Below, one piece after another: positions 16,243 to 25,072 of a stretch of 64,000 nt of DNA (position 1 is its first letter; the number at the start of each line of letters is the position of its first letter). The DNA is from Myxacorys californica WJT36-NPBG1 (lineage in GTDB: Bacteria; Cyanobacteriota; Cyanobacteriia; Leptolyngbyales; Leptolyngbyaceae). A program made the translations under genes and the position numbers. The notes under the pieces are model-generated. The model was not told the DNA's origin, ran no database searches, and saw only the letters and a list, made by a program, of their open reading frames with translations. Location: contig JAHHHO010000003.1 of assembly GCA_019359315.1 (NCBI GenBank), positions 1 to 64,000 on the forward strand, written 5' to 3'.

Positions 16243-17544
16243 ATGAAATGTATCCAGTGTGGAACCGATAACACGTTAAAAGATCGAACCGAACATCTAG
16301 GAGCGTGTAAAAACTGCCAGCATCGGTTTGCATTTGAGCCGACTCAGATGCCAGCCGTTAAAGTCACTGACCCGATGTTTGCTAAAGCGATCGCAGATCT
16401 ATCCGCGAACAACAGCCTGTTCTACACGCCAAAGCAACTCCTCTACTTTCTAGACCGACGACTGCGATCTAAAGCTTCCATGTCAAAAGCAGGTTGGATT
16501 TTTCTTTACTTCTTTGTAACGGGCTTCTTCTCGTTACTGATTGGTAGTTTTCTGTCTGATATTTTGAATTTCAGTTTAATTCCTTGGGTTGCGATCGTAG
16601 TTAGCACGCTATTTGTCTATTTGCTGTATCGATCTAGTCGAGCCGTTCGAGCAACGACGAAGCAGCGTCGAGCTAGTGCAGAAAGTTTGATTGTCGTTGG
16701 CGTGATCATTCTTGTTGTCGGAATCATTATTAGTATTACAATCGAATCGTTCCTATTCTGCGCTTTTAGCATTGTGTTGGGTATGATGACGATCTATTTA
16801 GGTCGCTTACAGAAGAGCCGTCAAAGTGAGTTTTCTCAGGAATTCTTGATTGGGCAAAGCGATCTAGCGGAATGGCTAATACGTTGGCAAAACGTCAATG
16901 GCTCGATTGCTCAGCTGTTGCCTCCTCCAAATGAACAGGCAGCACCCGTAACGATTAGTCCAGAAATCAGCACCTATAGTTTTGATCGCTTGGTCGTGTG
17001 TGACACCGCCGCGATCGCTCAACTCCTAATCGCCAACAACTTTCATTTCGAGAACAACTGCGCGATTCTCAGCATCACGGGATATCCGCAAAGCATTTTC
17101 GACACCACAATGCAAATGCTGCGACGCAACCCCGCTCTGAAGGTCTATGTCTTTCACGATTGCAGTCCGCGCGGAGTTGAATTAATCCATCGGCTAAGCA
17201 GTAGTGAGCGTTGGTTTCAAAATAGCAATGTCGTCATGATTGATGTTGGATTGCTTCCTAAGCAAATCCTGGCAGCACAAGGCATGTTCATTCAGTCGTC
17301 GCCCGAATCAGCGCAAGCCGCTAAACAGTTGTCTCCTGAAGTTCGTGACAGTCTATCGATCGCAGACGTGGAGTGGCTAGAAGCGGGAAATTTCGTGGAA
17401 CTAGAGTCATTTAGCCCCCAGCGCTTGATTCAAGTGTTGAATCGCGGCATCGCAGGTACACAGGAACTAGACGCCAGTGGGAGCGACGGCTTCCTGCTGA
17501 TTGGCGATAGCGGCTATGTCTACAGCACCGATAGTTTTGGTTAA
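16243..17544 (+). CDS. Zinc-ribbon membrane protein with Toprim-like C-terminal domain
   Basis: A 433-residue protein I cannot assign. It opens with a zinc ribbon (MKCIQCGTDN and CKNCQHRF). A PKQLLYFLDRRL helical segment follows, then about four membrane helices (residues about 85-190). The C-terminal cytoplasmic region contains FDRLVVCDTAAIAQLLIANN and VYVFHDCSPRGVELIHRL. That spacing of acidic residues and Gly recalls Toprim-type folds, which is a guess. It starts only 9 bp after the decarboxylase homologue and so belongs to the same operon. Its stop codon overlaps the stop of the opposing ligase gene (17541-17544). Confidence 0.6.
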   Translation: MKCIQCGTDNTLKDRTEHLGACKNCQHRFAFEPTQMPAVKVTDPMFAKAIADLSANNSLFYTPKQLLYFLDRRLRSKASMSKAGWIFLYFFVTGFFSLLIGSFLSDILNFSLIPWVAIVVSTLFVYLLYRSSRAVRATTKQRRASAESLIVVGVIILVVGIIISITIESFLFCAFSIVLGMMTIYLGRLQKSRQSEFSQEFLIGQSDLAEWLIRWQNVNGSIAQLLPPPNEQAAPVTISPEISTYSFDRLVVCDTAAIAQLLIANNFHFENNCAILSITGYPQSIFDTTMQMLRRNPALKVYVFHDCSPRGVELIHRLSSSERWFQNSNVVMIDVGLLPKQILAAQGMFIQSSPESAQAAKQLSPEVRDSLSIADVEWLEAGNFVELESFSPQRLIQVLNRGIAGTQELDASGSDGFLLIGDSGYVYSTDSFG

Positions 17545-19250
17545 CGGCTCCCGTGCGCTTGCAGCCACAGTTCTAGACTTACCAATAGCCACAGCTTCAC
17601 GCCATACCGTCCCCAAACATCGCCTTCATAATCGAGCCATTGGCGAATGAGCGCTTGATTGAGATAGGGCGAGATCGCGGCATTCTTACCGAGCAACAGC
17701 GCTCTTGCCTGCCGATTCCAATACTTCCGAAATCCCAGTTGCACCGGAGCCATCATGCCACTCTTCGGACGCTTTAGAATCGCATCCGGTAGTAAATCGG
17801 CAACCGCCTGTTTCAGCACCGCTTTTTCTTCGACTCCAGACAGCTTGTAGTGAGGAGGAATCTGCATACTCAGATCAACAATGCGCTGATCAAACAGCGG
17901 CGATCGCCCGTGCAGTCCAACGGCTCCCGTCAGATTGTTCACCTTGGTTAAAATCTGGTCGGCTCCCTTAAATCTGATGTTCAATGTCATCAATCGATTT
18001 AAGTAATTTGCATCCGACTCCAGTTCTTCAGAAAAGATCCACGGTTCTGTCAGCACAGATGACCACTCGGACGTTAGCAACTGTGGCAGATCCGACGCAC
18101 ACTTGTGATACGCCATCAAATACGCTTGCAAGGCATCCTGACCCGCCACGGAGCCATACAACCGATTCATCAACATCGGCTGGTTTTTAGGGCCGCCAAA
18201 GCAAGGATCACCGCCTTCACCGTTTAAAATTACGTTTACCGACTGACGTGCTAAGGTTCCCAACAGAAAATTTGGCACGGTGAGCGGATCGCCAATCGGA
18301 TCATCCAAATACGCCATGACTTCTGGCAATCGCGCCCACATTTCCTTGAATGTAATTTCTAGAATGTGATGCTGCGTTCCACAATGCTCTGCAACCAGGC
18401 TCGAAAACGCTAATTCGTTTGGACATGCTTCACCAAAATGAATCGAATATGTATGAACCGATTTCGTATGCTTTGCGGCCAGTGCCGTGATGCAACTAGA
18501 ATCTAAGCCCCCTGAAAGAAACACTCCTACAGGCTCTTTGGGCAAATAGTCCTGCACGACTTGCTCAAGCAATACGCGGAGACGATCGCTATGCCATGTT
18601 AATGATGCGTCAATGATTTGTTCTTGCAGTTGCCAATAGCGATGTGTTTTTTCATCTGGCAATCGCAGCACTGTTCCTGGTCGCACTTCTTTAATCTGTT
18701 GCCATAGCGTTCGCTCTCCTGGAACAAACGCACAGCAAAGATAATCGCGCAACGCGATCGCATCAATGTCATTTGAGCGATGAGGTGTTAGCGATCGCAG
18801 TTGAGGCGACACCCATCGAGTCCCCTTTGTCTGGGTGTAGTAAAGCGTTTGACTCCCCGTGCGATCGCGCCCTAACCACAGTTCTTGTCGCTCTCGATCC
18901 CAAACAACGATCGCAAACATGCCAATTAATAATTTCAGCGTGTCCGTCCCAAACCGTTCCCATAGAGCGGCAATCAGCCGCAAATCGTCTTGTTGTGGCG
19001 ACAAGCCTACCGTTTGCCACAGTGCATCTGTCTGGGTCAGCCACACATCACCCACGACCACGAATCGCTCCGTAGGACTCAACGCAAACGGAATCGAGGG
19101 AGATGCATTGGTTGGAGCAACGACTGCAAACTGATCATCACGCCACAAAACATTTTCATCGGAAGCGCACCCTCCCCAAGCGACTTTCCAAGCCGTTGGG
19201 CTGACACAAGTTGAAACCGCTTTGGAGCGTCTAAAGGCATGAAATACCAT
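17541..19250 (-). CDS. Second asparagine-synthetase-like ligase without glutaminase cysteine
   Basis: A 569-residue AsnB-family protein. The N-terminal Ntn-like part is better kept than in the 13256 copy (LLIGMFAIVVWDRERQELWLGRDRTG), but it begins MVFHAF and so lacks the Cys2 nucleophile. The synthetase domain has SGGLDSS at 246-252 and LNGEGGDPCFGG. It should make amide bonds with ammonia or another amine rather than with glutamine. It is convergent with the zinc-ribbon gene (4-bp overlap of stop codons) and lies 65 bp downstream of the alpha/beta hydrolase on the same strand, a likely two-gene operon. Confidence 0.82.
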   Translation of the reverse strand: MVFHAFRRSKAVSTCVSPTAWKVAWGGCASDENVLWRDDQFAVVAPTNASPSIPFALSPTERFVVVGDVWLTQTDALWQTVGLSPQQDDLRLIAALWERFGTDTLKLLIGMFAIVVWDRERQELWLGRDRTGSQTLYYTQTKGTRWVSPQLRSLTPHRSNDIDAIALRDYLCCAFVPGERTLWQQIKEVRPGTVLRLPDEKTHRYWQLQEQIIDASLTWHSDRLRVLLEQVVQDYLPKEPVGVFLSGGLDSSCITALAAKHTKSVHTYSIHFGEACPNELAFSSLVAEHCGTQHHILEITFKEMWARLPEVMAYLDDPIGDPLTVPNFLLGTLARQSVNVILNGEGGDPCFGGPKNQPMLMNRLYGSVAGQDALQAYLMAYHKCASDLPQLLTSEWSSVLTEPWIFSEELESDANYLNRLMTLNIRFKGADQILTKVNNLTGAVGLHGRSPLFDQRIVDLSMQIPPHYKLSGVEEKAVLKQAVADLLPDAILKRPKSGMMAPVQLGFRKYWNRQARALLLGKNAAISPYLNQALIRQWLDYEGDVWGRYGVKLWLLVSLELWLQAHGSR

Positions 19251-19315
19251 AGGGAAAGCGACACAACTTTCTTTAATTGGGATCGTAGGAAGAGTTTAAG
19301 ATTAGCAGCGATCGG

Positions 19316-20200
19316 TTAAATCGGCTCAACCGATAGAATGTGGCGAGCCGTCACTTCGGGCTGCTCAATGTGAGGAACATGCTTACAATCTCGAATCCAA
19401 ACTAGCTGATTATTGGGAATATCTTGACGAAATCTTAGAGCATCGGCGGTTCCCAACACATCATCTGACTCACCCCACAGAATCAGCGTGGGCTGGCGAA
19501 TCTTACAAATCTGATCGGCTAAAAAATCGTATCCACCACTTTTCGTAAAGGAGATCGTCGCCTCATGCCATCCCGCCATTTCTGTATGCAGTAACGAACA
19601 CCGAATCAAATCAATGACTTTAGCCTCTGACCCCAGCGCCATGCTCAGCTCTAGCGCCTTCAGTTTACGCTGACGCAGATATTCTACCGCCCAATAATCG
19701 AGCGGCGGAAACAAGAATTTCACCAACGGCGGAGCAACGGTGTAACCCAAACTATCGATCAACACCAGTCGCTCAACGAGCGACGGATAGGCAAGCGCAA
19801 ACGCGATCGCAGCGGCTCCTCCCATCGATGCCCCCACTAACACCACTGGACGCCCAATCATGGTTTTCCAAAATTCGTAAAGATGAGATTGAATCGTGCG
19901 CGGACTAAACGCGATTCCTGAAGGACGATCGGTAAAGCCAAATCCAAGTAAATCGACACTCCAAGTTTCCGCTTGGGTTGCCAATCGTGGCAGAAGATAG
20001 CGAAACTCTAACAGAGAGCTATCAAAGCCATGCAGCAGCAGAATCGGAGTCTCGCCCTGCCCCTGCTGAACGTATGCCGTCTGAATCGGAATTGGGGATA
20101 GAGGAGTAGTAACAGCGCAGCGTCGAATGGACTGAACGGCGTGAATCGATTCAGGCTCAGTTAACGCCTTTACAGATGCAGGTAGAAATGGTGTGACCAT
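19316..20200 (-). CDS. Alpha/beta-fold hydrolase
   Basis: A 294-residue hydrolase of the alpha/beta fold. The oxyanion region is LLHGFDSSLLEFRYLLP, the nucleophile elbow is VGASMGG, the acid is in LWGESDDVLG, and the likely base is the histidine of DCKHVPHIEQP. The type resembles haloperoxidase- and MenH-like esterases common in cyanobacteria. It is the first gene of a likely operon with the ligase at 17541-19250, so it could trim or release that ligase's product; this is inference. A 15-bp tandem duplication lies directly upstream of its start (20201-20230). Confidence 0.85.
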   Translation of the reverse strand: MVTPFLPASVKALTEPESIHAVQSIRRCAVTTPLSPIPIQTAYVQQGQGETPILLLHGFDSSLLEFRYLLPRLATQAETWSVDLLGFGFTDRPSGIAFSPRTIQSHLYEFWKTMIGRPVVLVGASMGGAAAIAFALAYPSLVERLVLIDSLGYTVAPPLVKFLFPPLDYWAVEYLRQRKLKALELSMALGSEAKVIDLIRCSLLHTEMAGWHEATISFTKSGGYDFLADQICKIRQPTLILWGESDDVLGTADALRFRQDIPNNQLVWIRDCKHVPHIEQPEVTARHILSVEPI

Positions 20201-20230
20201 AGGGGTTTTATCAACAGGGGTTTTATCAAC
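20201..20230. repeat. 15-bp perfect tandem duplication
   Basis: AGGGGTTTTATCAAC occurs twice without spacer (20201-20215, 20216-20230), in the 5' leader of the alpha/beta hydrolase gene. It could alter the leader or promoter spacing. Confidence 0.9.
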
Positions 20231-20338
20231 GACTACTCACGGTCGTGGGCAAAGGCTGCTAAATCGTCAGATAGCAATACCGACAAATCCGGTTCGTTTA
20301 CAATAAGACCAACGAATTCTTTGCAGTCTGCACAGTTG

Positions 20339-21070
20339 ATGGACTCTATGGTAACGAATGCGTCTCAAACCAACGCTCACGCCGACTCGCCTCACTCCAC
20401 ACGAGTCGCACCGCTAGAAAGTGGCGATCGTGTATCCCGTCGAGAATTTGAGCGTCGCTATGCTGCCGCAAAACACATTCAAAAAGCAGAACTCATTGAA
20501 GGAGTTGTCTACGTGGCTGCTGCACTGCGCTTTAGAAGTCATGGCAAACCCCATGCTGAATTAATGGGTTGGTTGTTCAACTATCAAGTTTCAACTCCAG
20601 GAACTGAGTTGGCTGATAATTCAACTGTGCGGCTCGATCTTGACAACGAACCGCAGCCCGATGTTGCTTTATTTCTCGATTCGTCTGTGGGTGGGCAAGT
20701 ACACATTTCAGACGATGACTACCTTGAGGGCGCACCTGAACTGATTGCAGAAGTGGCAGCGAGTAGCGCAGCCTATGATTTGGGCGATAAGAAGAAAGCC
20801 TATCGACGCAATGGAGTGCAGGAATACATTGTGTGGCAGATGTTTGAGAACAAGCTGGATTGGTTTGTCTTACAGGACGATGAATACGTGGCCTTGACAC
20901 CCGACAAGACTGGAATCATTCGCAGTCGAGTTTTTCCAGGACTGTGGTTAGCGGCAGACGCATTATTAGCGGGGGATATGCCGTCGGTGATCGCAACGTT
21001 GCAGCAGGGGTTAGCGTCACCAGAACATGAGGCGTTTGTGCAGCAGATCCACACTTTGCAACGCGAGTAG
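20339..21070 (+). CDS. Uma2 family endonuclease-like protein
   Basis: A 243-residue protein of the Uma2 (DUF820) family, a PD-(D/E)XK-fold group greatly expanded in cyanobacteria and of unknown role. The core is visible: an AELIEGVVYV strand, HAELMGWLFNY, the PDVALFL segment (PD), LIAEVAASS (ExA/ExK-type strand) and the closing YRRNGVQEYIVWQ. The ATG at 20339 is my choice; another in-frame ATG at 20348 and a TTG at 20321 are possible. It is divergent from the hydrolase gene and convergent with the RuvC-like gene, leaving 3 bp between stops. Confidence 0.85.
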   Translation: MDSMVTNASQTNAHADSPHSTRVAPLESGDRVSRREFERRYAAAKHIQKAELIEGVVYVAAALRFRSHGKPHAELMGWLFNYQVSTPGTELADNSTVRLDLDNEPQPDVALFLDSSVGGQVHISDDDYLEGAPELIAEVAASSAAYDLGDKKKAYRRNGVQEYIVWQMFENKLDWFVLQDDEYVALTPDKTGIIRSRVFPGLWLAADALLAGDMPSVIATLQQGLASPEHEAFVQQIHTLQRE

Positions 21071-21073
21071 CTT

Positions 21074-21562
21074 CTACTTCACGTTAGCGCGAGCGCCTGT
21101 TTGAGCTGCATATGCGATCGCTAGAGCATCAGAGGCATCATCGGGTTTAGGAATCTCTGCCAGTCCAAAAATCAGCATCACCGATTGTTGAATTTCAGAT
21201 TTTTCAGCTCCGTATTTTGCGACTGCCGCTTTGACTTGAGATTGATGCAGAAAAATTGGTTCATCCAGTCCGCATTCTCCGAGCGCCAACTGAATCACGC
21301 CCAGTGCCCGCAGCACCTTATTGGCATTCGTGTTTTCTCGTGTGAAGAACGGCATTTCTAAAGCGACAACATCGGGCTTTAGGAGTTGGCAGAGTTCGCG
21401 GATGTCGTCGTGAATCTGTTTGAGTCGATCATAAATTGGCGCTTTTGCAGGCGTGACAATCACCCCATAGTCGAGCGCTTTTTCATCGTGAATTGCCCCG
21501 TAACCAATCGTTGCGATCGCGGGATCAATGCCTAAAATTGTTTTGCCTCGCAAATCTAGCAT
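21074..21562 (-). CDS. ruvC: RuvC-like Holliday junction endonuclease
   Basis: A 162-residue RNase H-fold resolvase. The four acidic catalytic positions are visible: Asp in ILGIDPA, Glu in VALEMPFF, and the Asp pair in KPDDASDALA. The segment TRENTNANKVLRALGVIQLAL corresponds to the RuvC dimer and helix region. It resolves four-way junctions in recombination, with RuvAB as partner in the standard pathway. I start at the ATG at 21562 (MLDLRGKTILGID), as RuvC proteins begin a few residues before the first Asp; the frame extends 19 codons further. It may be the genome's only RuvC or a RuvC-like paralogue. Confidence 0.85.
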   Translation of the reverse strand: MLDLRGKTILGIDPAIATIGYGAIHDEKALDYGVIVTPAKAPIYDRLKQIHDDIRELCQLLKPDVVALEMPFFTRENTNANKVLRALGVIQLALGECGLDEPIFLHQSQVKAAVAKYGAEKSEIQQSVMLIFGLAEIPKPDDASDALAIAYAAQTGARANVK

Positions 21563-21647
21563 GAGGAATATCGTAAGCCGCTCTGGTCGAGCCTGAAGGG
21601 TATATTTCTCATAATACACGCGAACTATTAATTAGAGAGGTTCTGCG

Positions 21648-22889
21648 TCATTTCAGCAACGCGATCGTACTTTCATAAAGCGAGACAAAGCGGGTTTCGT
21701 CTAACGCCTGATTGTGATTCCAAGTTGCAACCACGCAATACTGCTTTCCATTCTTAGCTTGCAGCGCTGTTGTGAGATTGATCACGCCTGGCTCTGAGCC
21801 GCCTTTGAACGCCACTCGCGCCCATGCCTGCGAATTGGAAATACCTGGATTGATGCTCATGAGCGGCAAATCTTTCACCCGATTCATGAGAGAACACAGT
21901 TCTGCGGGTGTGAAAAACCATTCGATATCAAGGGCAACCGGATCAGCAACGAATTCTTCTACACCTGGTAGAGGTCGTTGAGCAATTTCGTCTAACAAGG
22001 CACGACGGGCGGATAGATTAGCGGCTCGATAGCGTTGCAGCAAATCGTGATTCGTTTGAGCTTTTAGAATAAATGCCTCACGGGTCGTCAAAAACGGTTG
22101 ATTGCGAGGCGTCAACGGCTCGATCGCATCTCGTCCGACCAGATGAATTAGGTGATCGGTAGCAGTGTTATCGCTTTGGGAAATCATCAAAGCTGCCACC
22201 GATTGCACCGTGAGCAAAGAACCATCTGCCCAAGATTGTAAAAATCCTGAAGGCAAACTCTTCTGACGCTCTTGTAAGGAAATTACTTCATCCCAGCGAT
22301 GTTGTCCCGATTCAATTTGAGTCTTTAGTGCTGCCAGTACTGCCAGCTTAAATGCCGATCCTACTGCCAAGGGTGTGCTTTCATTTAACCCAACCTTTTT
22401 AACGTTGTTTTCTACAATCAACAGACTAACTTTACCGGGTAGCTGTTTGAATTGCGCGATCGCATCGTCTAGACTCTTAAACTGTGCCTGAACAGGTAGA
22501 AATCGTAATCCTACAATTTGTCCTTTCGGATCGAGGACAATTTTAGCTGGAACAACTCCTTTCTCGTAAACCAGTTGATAGTCGTTGCCACTTGGCTCGA
22601 CGCGCTGATACTTCCCGAGTTCAGTTGTCAAACTCATTAAAATATTTTGAACTTGTTGTACCGAAACTTGCGCTAGAAAACTGGGCGCAAACCATTCTGA
22701 AGCAACAGCATTGGCGGTAGCGAGGCGTTCTAATGCTGTTTGCGGAGTTATTGATTGCTGGTTTTGCATCGCAACGGCTGGGGTTTGGAGCAGAGGCTGA
22801 GTAAGCCCGACCACGAGTAAGACGACTAGGCTTACACGAATCAGGTATTTGGCGAACCGTAGTTGTTTAGGTAGAGACAACAGCAGCAT
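21648..22889 (-). CDS. Secreted serine hydrolase (beta-lactamase/PBP-like)
   Basis: A 413-residue protein with an N-terminal signal or anchor (YLIRVSLVVLLVVGLTQPLL, then AVA). A DUF3887-like small domain lies at about 50-150, and a class A beta-lactamase-like domain follows. The active-site motifs are SAFK (SxxK), SDN in SQSDNTATDH, and KGG in place of KTG. The protein acts outside the plasma membrane, either on D-Ala peptides or on beta-lactams. Class A-like serine hydrolases of this two-domain type are common in cyanobacteria and need not confer resistance. It is 85 bp upstream of the RuvC-like gene on the same strand. Confidence 0.82.
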   Translation of the reverse strand: MLLLSLPKQLRFAKYLIRVSLVVLLVVGLTQPLLQTPAVAMQNQQSITPQTALERLATANAVASEWFAPSFLAQVSVQQVQNILMSLTTELGKYQRVEPSGNDYQLVYEKGVVPAKIVLDPKGQIVGLRFLPVQAQFKSLDDAIAQFKQLPGKVSLLIVENNVKKVGLNESTPLAVGSAFKLAVLAALKTQIESGQHRWDEVISLQERQKSLPSGFLQSWADGSLLTVQSVAALMISQSDNTATDHLIHLVGRDAIEPLTPRNQPFLTTREAFILKAQTNHDLLQRYRAANLSARRALLDEIAQRPLPGVEEFVADPVALDIEWFFTPAELCSLMNRVKDLPLMSINPGISNSQAWARVAFKGGSEPGVINLTTALQAKNGKQYCVVATWNHNQALDETRFVSLYESTIALLK

Positions 22890-23012
22890 TTCAGTTTCCC
22901 GATCGCACTTGCTTAAAGTGTCTCACAAACGATTTCAAATCCTGATGGAACCTTGCGGAAGATTGAAATGGCAAGGTGTAGCTCTAGATAGGCGAAGAGT
23001 GAGGAAACGGGT

Positions 23013-23648
23013 ATGGTTGCACAGTTAGCTCAAGGGTTAAAGGGACTGAGTGCCGCACTATTGTTGAATCTAGCGGTTGTTCCGATTAGCGCAGCGCACA
23101 ACTCCGTAGGAACCGATCAGCCTGCAATCAGCGCAGAGCGCAATGTAAGAACCAATGTGAAAACCGCTCAAGCCGCGCCGAGAACCGCTCAATCTGCGAC
23201 GTGTAAAGTCACTCCGCCCACCAATTTGAAGAAAACAAATCGCTATGGCATCTTTGGCAATGATCAGTTTGACACTGTCGTGTGTGGATATTTAATCACA
23301 CGACAAGAAGAAATTTTTGAGCAGAACGTCAATGTTGCCTACTTTCGCATCAATAAATTCTATGATCCAGGCTTCAAAACGGCGATCAAAAAAGGGGTCG
23401 ATAGTGGAAACAGCGTTAACTCAGTTAGCAACGGAGTTTATGACTTTAATTTGGGCTGTTTAGATCGCGGCAGAATTGTAGGAGACATGATGCAAGAGAA
23501 CAAAGTTTACATTACGCCAGCAGATCAAAAAAGAATTCTTAACACATCTGTTAGTCAGCCCGTTTCTCTTGTTCTCTCGTTCGACGTACATGGTGGTGCT
23601 GACTGCACCTGCTGCAATCTTGCTGAGCAAGTTCGAGTACTACGCTAG
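23013..23648 (+). CDS. Secreted cysteine-containing hypothetical protein
   Basis: A 211-residue protein I do not recognise. The first 30 residues (LKGLSAALLLNLAVVPISAA) look like a signal peptide. The mature part contains paired cysteines (ATCKV, VVCGYL, LGCLDRG and a CTCC cluster near the end), suggesting disulfides or a metal site outside the cytoplasm. Good Shine-Dalgarno GAGGAA at 23001-23006. It opens a run of three small secreted proteins on this strand. Confidence 0.6.
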   Translation: MVAQLAQGLKGLSAALLLNLAVVPISAAHNSVGTDQPAISAERNVRTNVKTAQAAPRTAQSATCKVTPPTNLKKTNRYGIFGNDQFDTVVCGYLITRQEEIFEQNVNVAYFRINKFYDPGFKTAIKKGVDSGNSVNSVSNGVYDFNLGCLDRGRIVGDMMQENKVYITPADQKRILNTSVSQPVSLVLSFDVHGGADCTCCNLAEQVRVLR

Positions 23649-23740
23649 TAATCAATAATCCATTCATTCGGAAATTGAACAATTTATTTTTGTATCACTC
23701 TTTGTTGTGCTGCTAAGTGCGATCGCTACTATTTCTAATT

Positions 23741-24340
23741 ATGATTCACCGCAATGTCATTTCTGTTATCGGACTCACTCTAGCTTTCTTAGGCACCGCT
23801 TCATCTGCTCAAGCCCTTCCTGGGCAGAAGATCCAGACCGTATTGCAGTGGGCGCAAAAGCATTCCTTGTTATCTCCGTTTAAGCGCGACATCGGAGAGT
23901 TGAGCGGATTGCCATTCTACACCAGTGAAGCAAAAGTAAAAGGTGGCAGTATTGTGTTTGCCATGAATCCCACAGATCAAACAGACATAGTAGTTGGAGA
24001 GGAAGCGATCGCTTATCGAACTCAAAGCAATAGAGCAAATGCAGCCTTTACTAGAACGAATACGGAAGGATTAAATCTCATTCGAAGCATCTACACTCAA
24101 CCACTTGCTAACGTTGCTAACGACTTCCAACAATCGAAATATGTGGCGCGAGTTGAGTTCAATCATGTAGACCTACGATTCTTTCAAGGCAAGCGATTTG
24201 GTTATACCACTTTAGAATTCAAGGAACCCAGTCAAGGAGAACGCTTCTATCACTTCAAAGTAATTCCGTTGAAGGATCTCAATAGTGCCATTTTAAGCGA
24301 ACAGCAGTGCCGCAAACAAAGCGCTGATGGCTGCGAATGA
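23741..24340 (+). CDS. Secreted hypothetical protein
   Basis: A 199-residue protein of unknown function with a clear signal peptide (VISVIGLTLAFLGTASSAQA, cleavage before LPG). No catalytic motif is seen; the mature part is mixed alpha/beta. I prefer the ATG at 23741, since the upstream GTG at 23717 overlaps a HIP1-type site and would put extra residues before the signal peptide. It follows the cysteine-containing secreted protein by 92 bp. Confidence 0.6.
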   Translation: MIHRNVISVIGLTLAFLGTASSAQALPGQKIQTVLQWAQKHSLLSPFKRDIGELSGLPFYTSEAKVKGGSIVFAMNPTDQTDIVVGEEAIAYRTQSNRANAAFTRTNTEGLNLIRSIYTQPLANVANDFQQSKYVARVEFNHVDLRFFQGKRFGYTTLEFKEPSQGERFYHFKVIPLKDLNSAILSEQQCRKQSADGCE

Positions 24341-24560
24341 AATTCGCTCCATTGCCAAATTTAATGCATTCTGAACAACCTTTAGAATACATATCTTGAA
24401 TGCGATTCGTTTCACAAAGCTCTAGAGCTTGCGGATCACAATCCCTTGTTGTCGTTCTGCATGTCTAAATTTTCTTACTTATGGCGATCCTGTTGTTCCA
24501 TCAGGGCATTCTGGTTATACATTATGAGTAACGTTCAGCCAACCTAGCTGGAGCCACCCC

Positions 24561-24986
24561 ATGAATAAAGCCGTTGCTGTATTAACCATCTTAATGTTAG
24601 CGAGCATTCGTCCTGCCGTTGCTCAATCTCTCCAAGTTGAGCAGAGCGTAGCGCCAAATGAACCGCTTCGATCTTCACAGGTTCGACCTTCACAAAGCAG
24701 AATTCAAATGCAACCCGTTGCGCCTTCAGTGGAAGGGTTTGGAGATGCCGCTTCGTTGTCTGGGTTGCAGACGCGATCGCTAAGAGATACTTCCCTGCCA
24801 TCCCCTGCCAGCTTTAGCTTACCTGGAGTCGGGCAGTCTCCTCAGTACAGAGGCCCGCTTGGCAGTTTAGAAATTGGTGGCGGCGGTCTTGATCTGAGGG
24901 CGAATCCCTCAAATGTGTTTCCCCAAACTCCAGCTGAGTACAACACGGGGATGAAAGTGCGCTATCGATTCGATCCGCAAGATTAA
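24561..24986 (+). CDS. Small secreted hypothetical protein
   Basis: A 141-residue protein with a signal peptide (AVLTILMLASIRPAVAQ) and a mature region rich in Ser, Pro, Gln and Gly, probably disordered, ending in TGMKVRYRFDPQD. No family recognised. GGAG in front of the ATG supports the start. A strong hairpin follows the stop codon (25000-25028). Confidence 0.6.
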   Translation: MNKAVAVLTILMLASIRPAVAQSLQVEQSVAPNEPLRSSQVRPSQSRIQMQPVAPSVEGFGDAASLSGLQTRSLRDTSLPSPASFSLPGVGQSPQYRGPLGSLEIGGGGLDLRANPSNVFPQTPAEYNTGMKVRYRFDPQD

Positions 24987-24999
24987 GAGAATTTGCAGT

Positions 25000-25028
25000 G
25001 GGAGGCGGTTGAGTCGCAACCGCCTCCC
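25000..25028 (+). terminator. Strong hairpin downstream of the small secreted protein
   Basis: GGGAGGCGGTTG (25000-25011) and CAACCGCCTCCC (25017-25028) form a perfect 12-bp GC-rich stem with the loop AGTCG. It lies 14 bp after a stop codon and 45 bp before rimM. There is no long T-run, which is usual for cyanobacterial terminators. Confidence 0.8.
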
Positions 25029-25072
25029 ATACTCCTGTGATAGAGTAATCAGGGTTCGCTCATGCTCAAATT

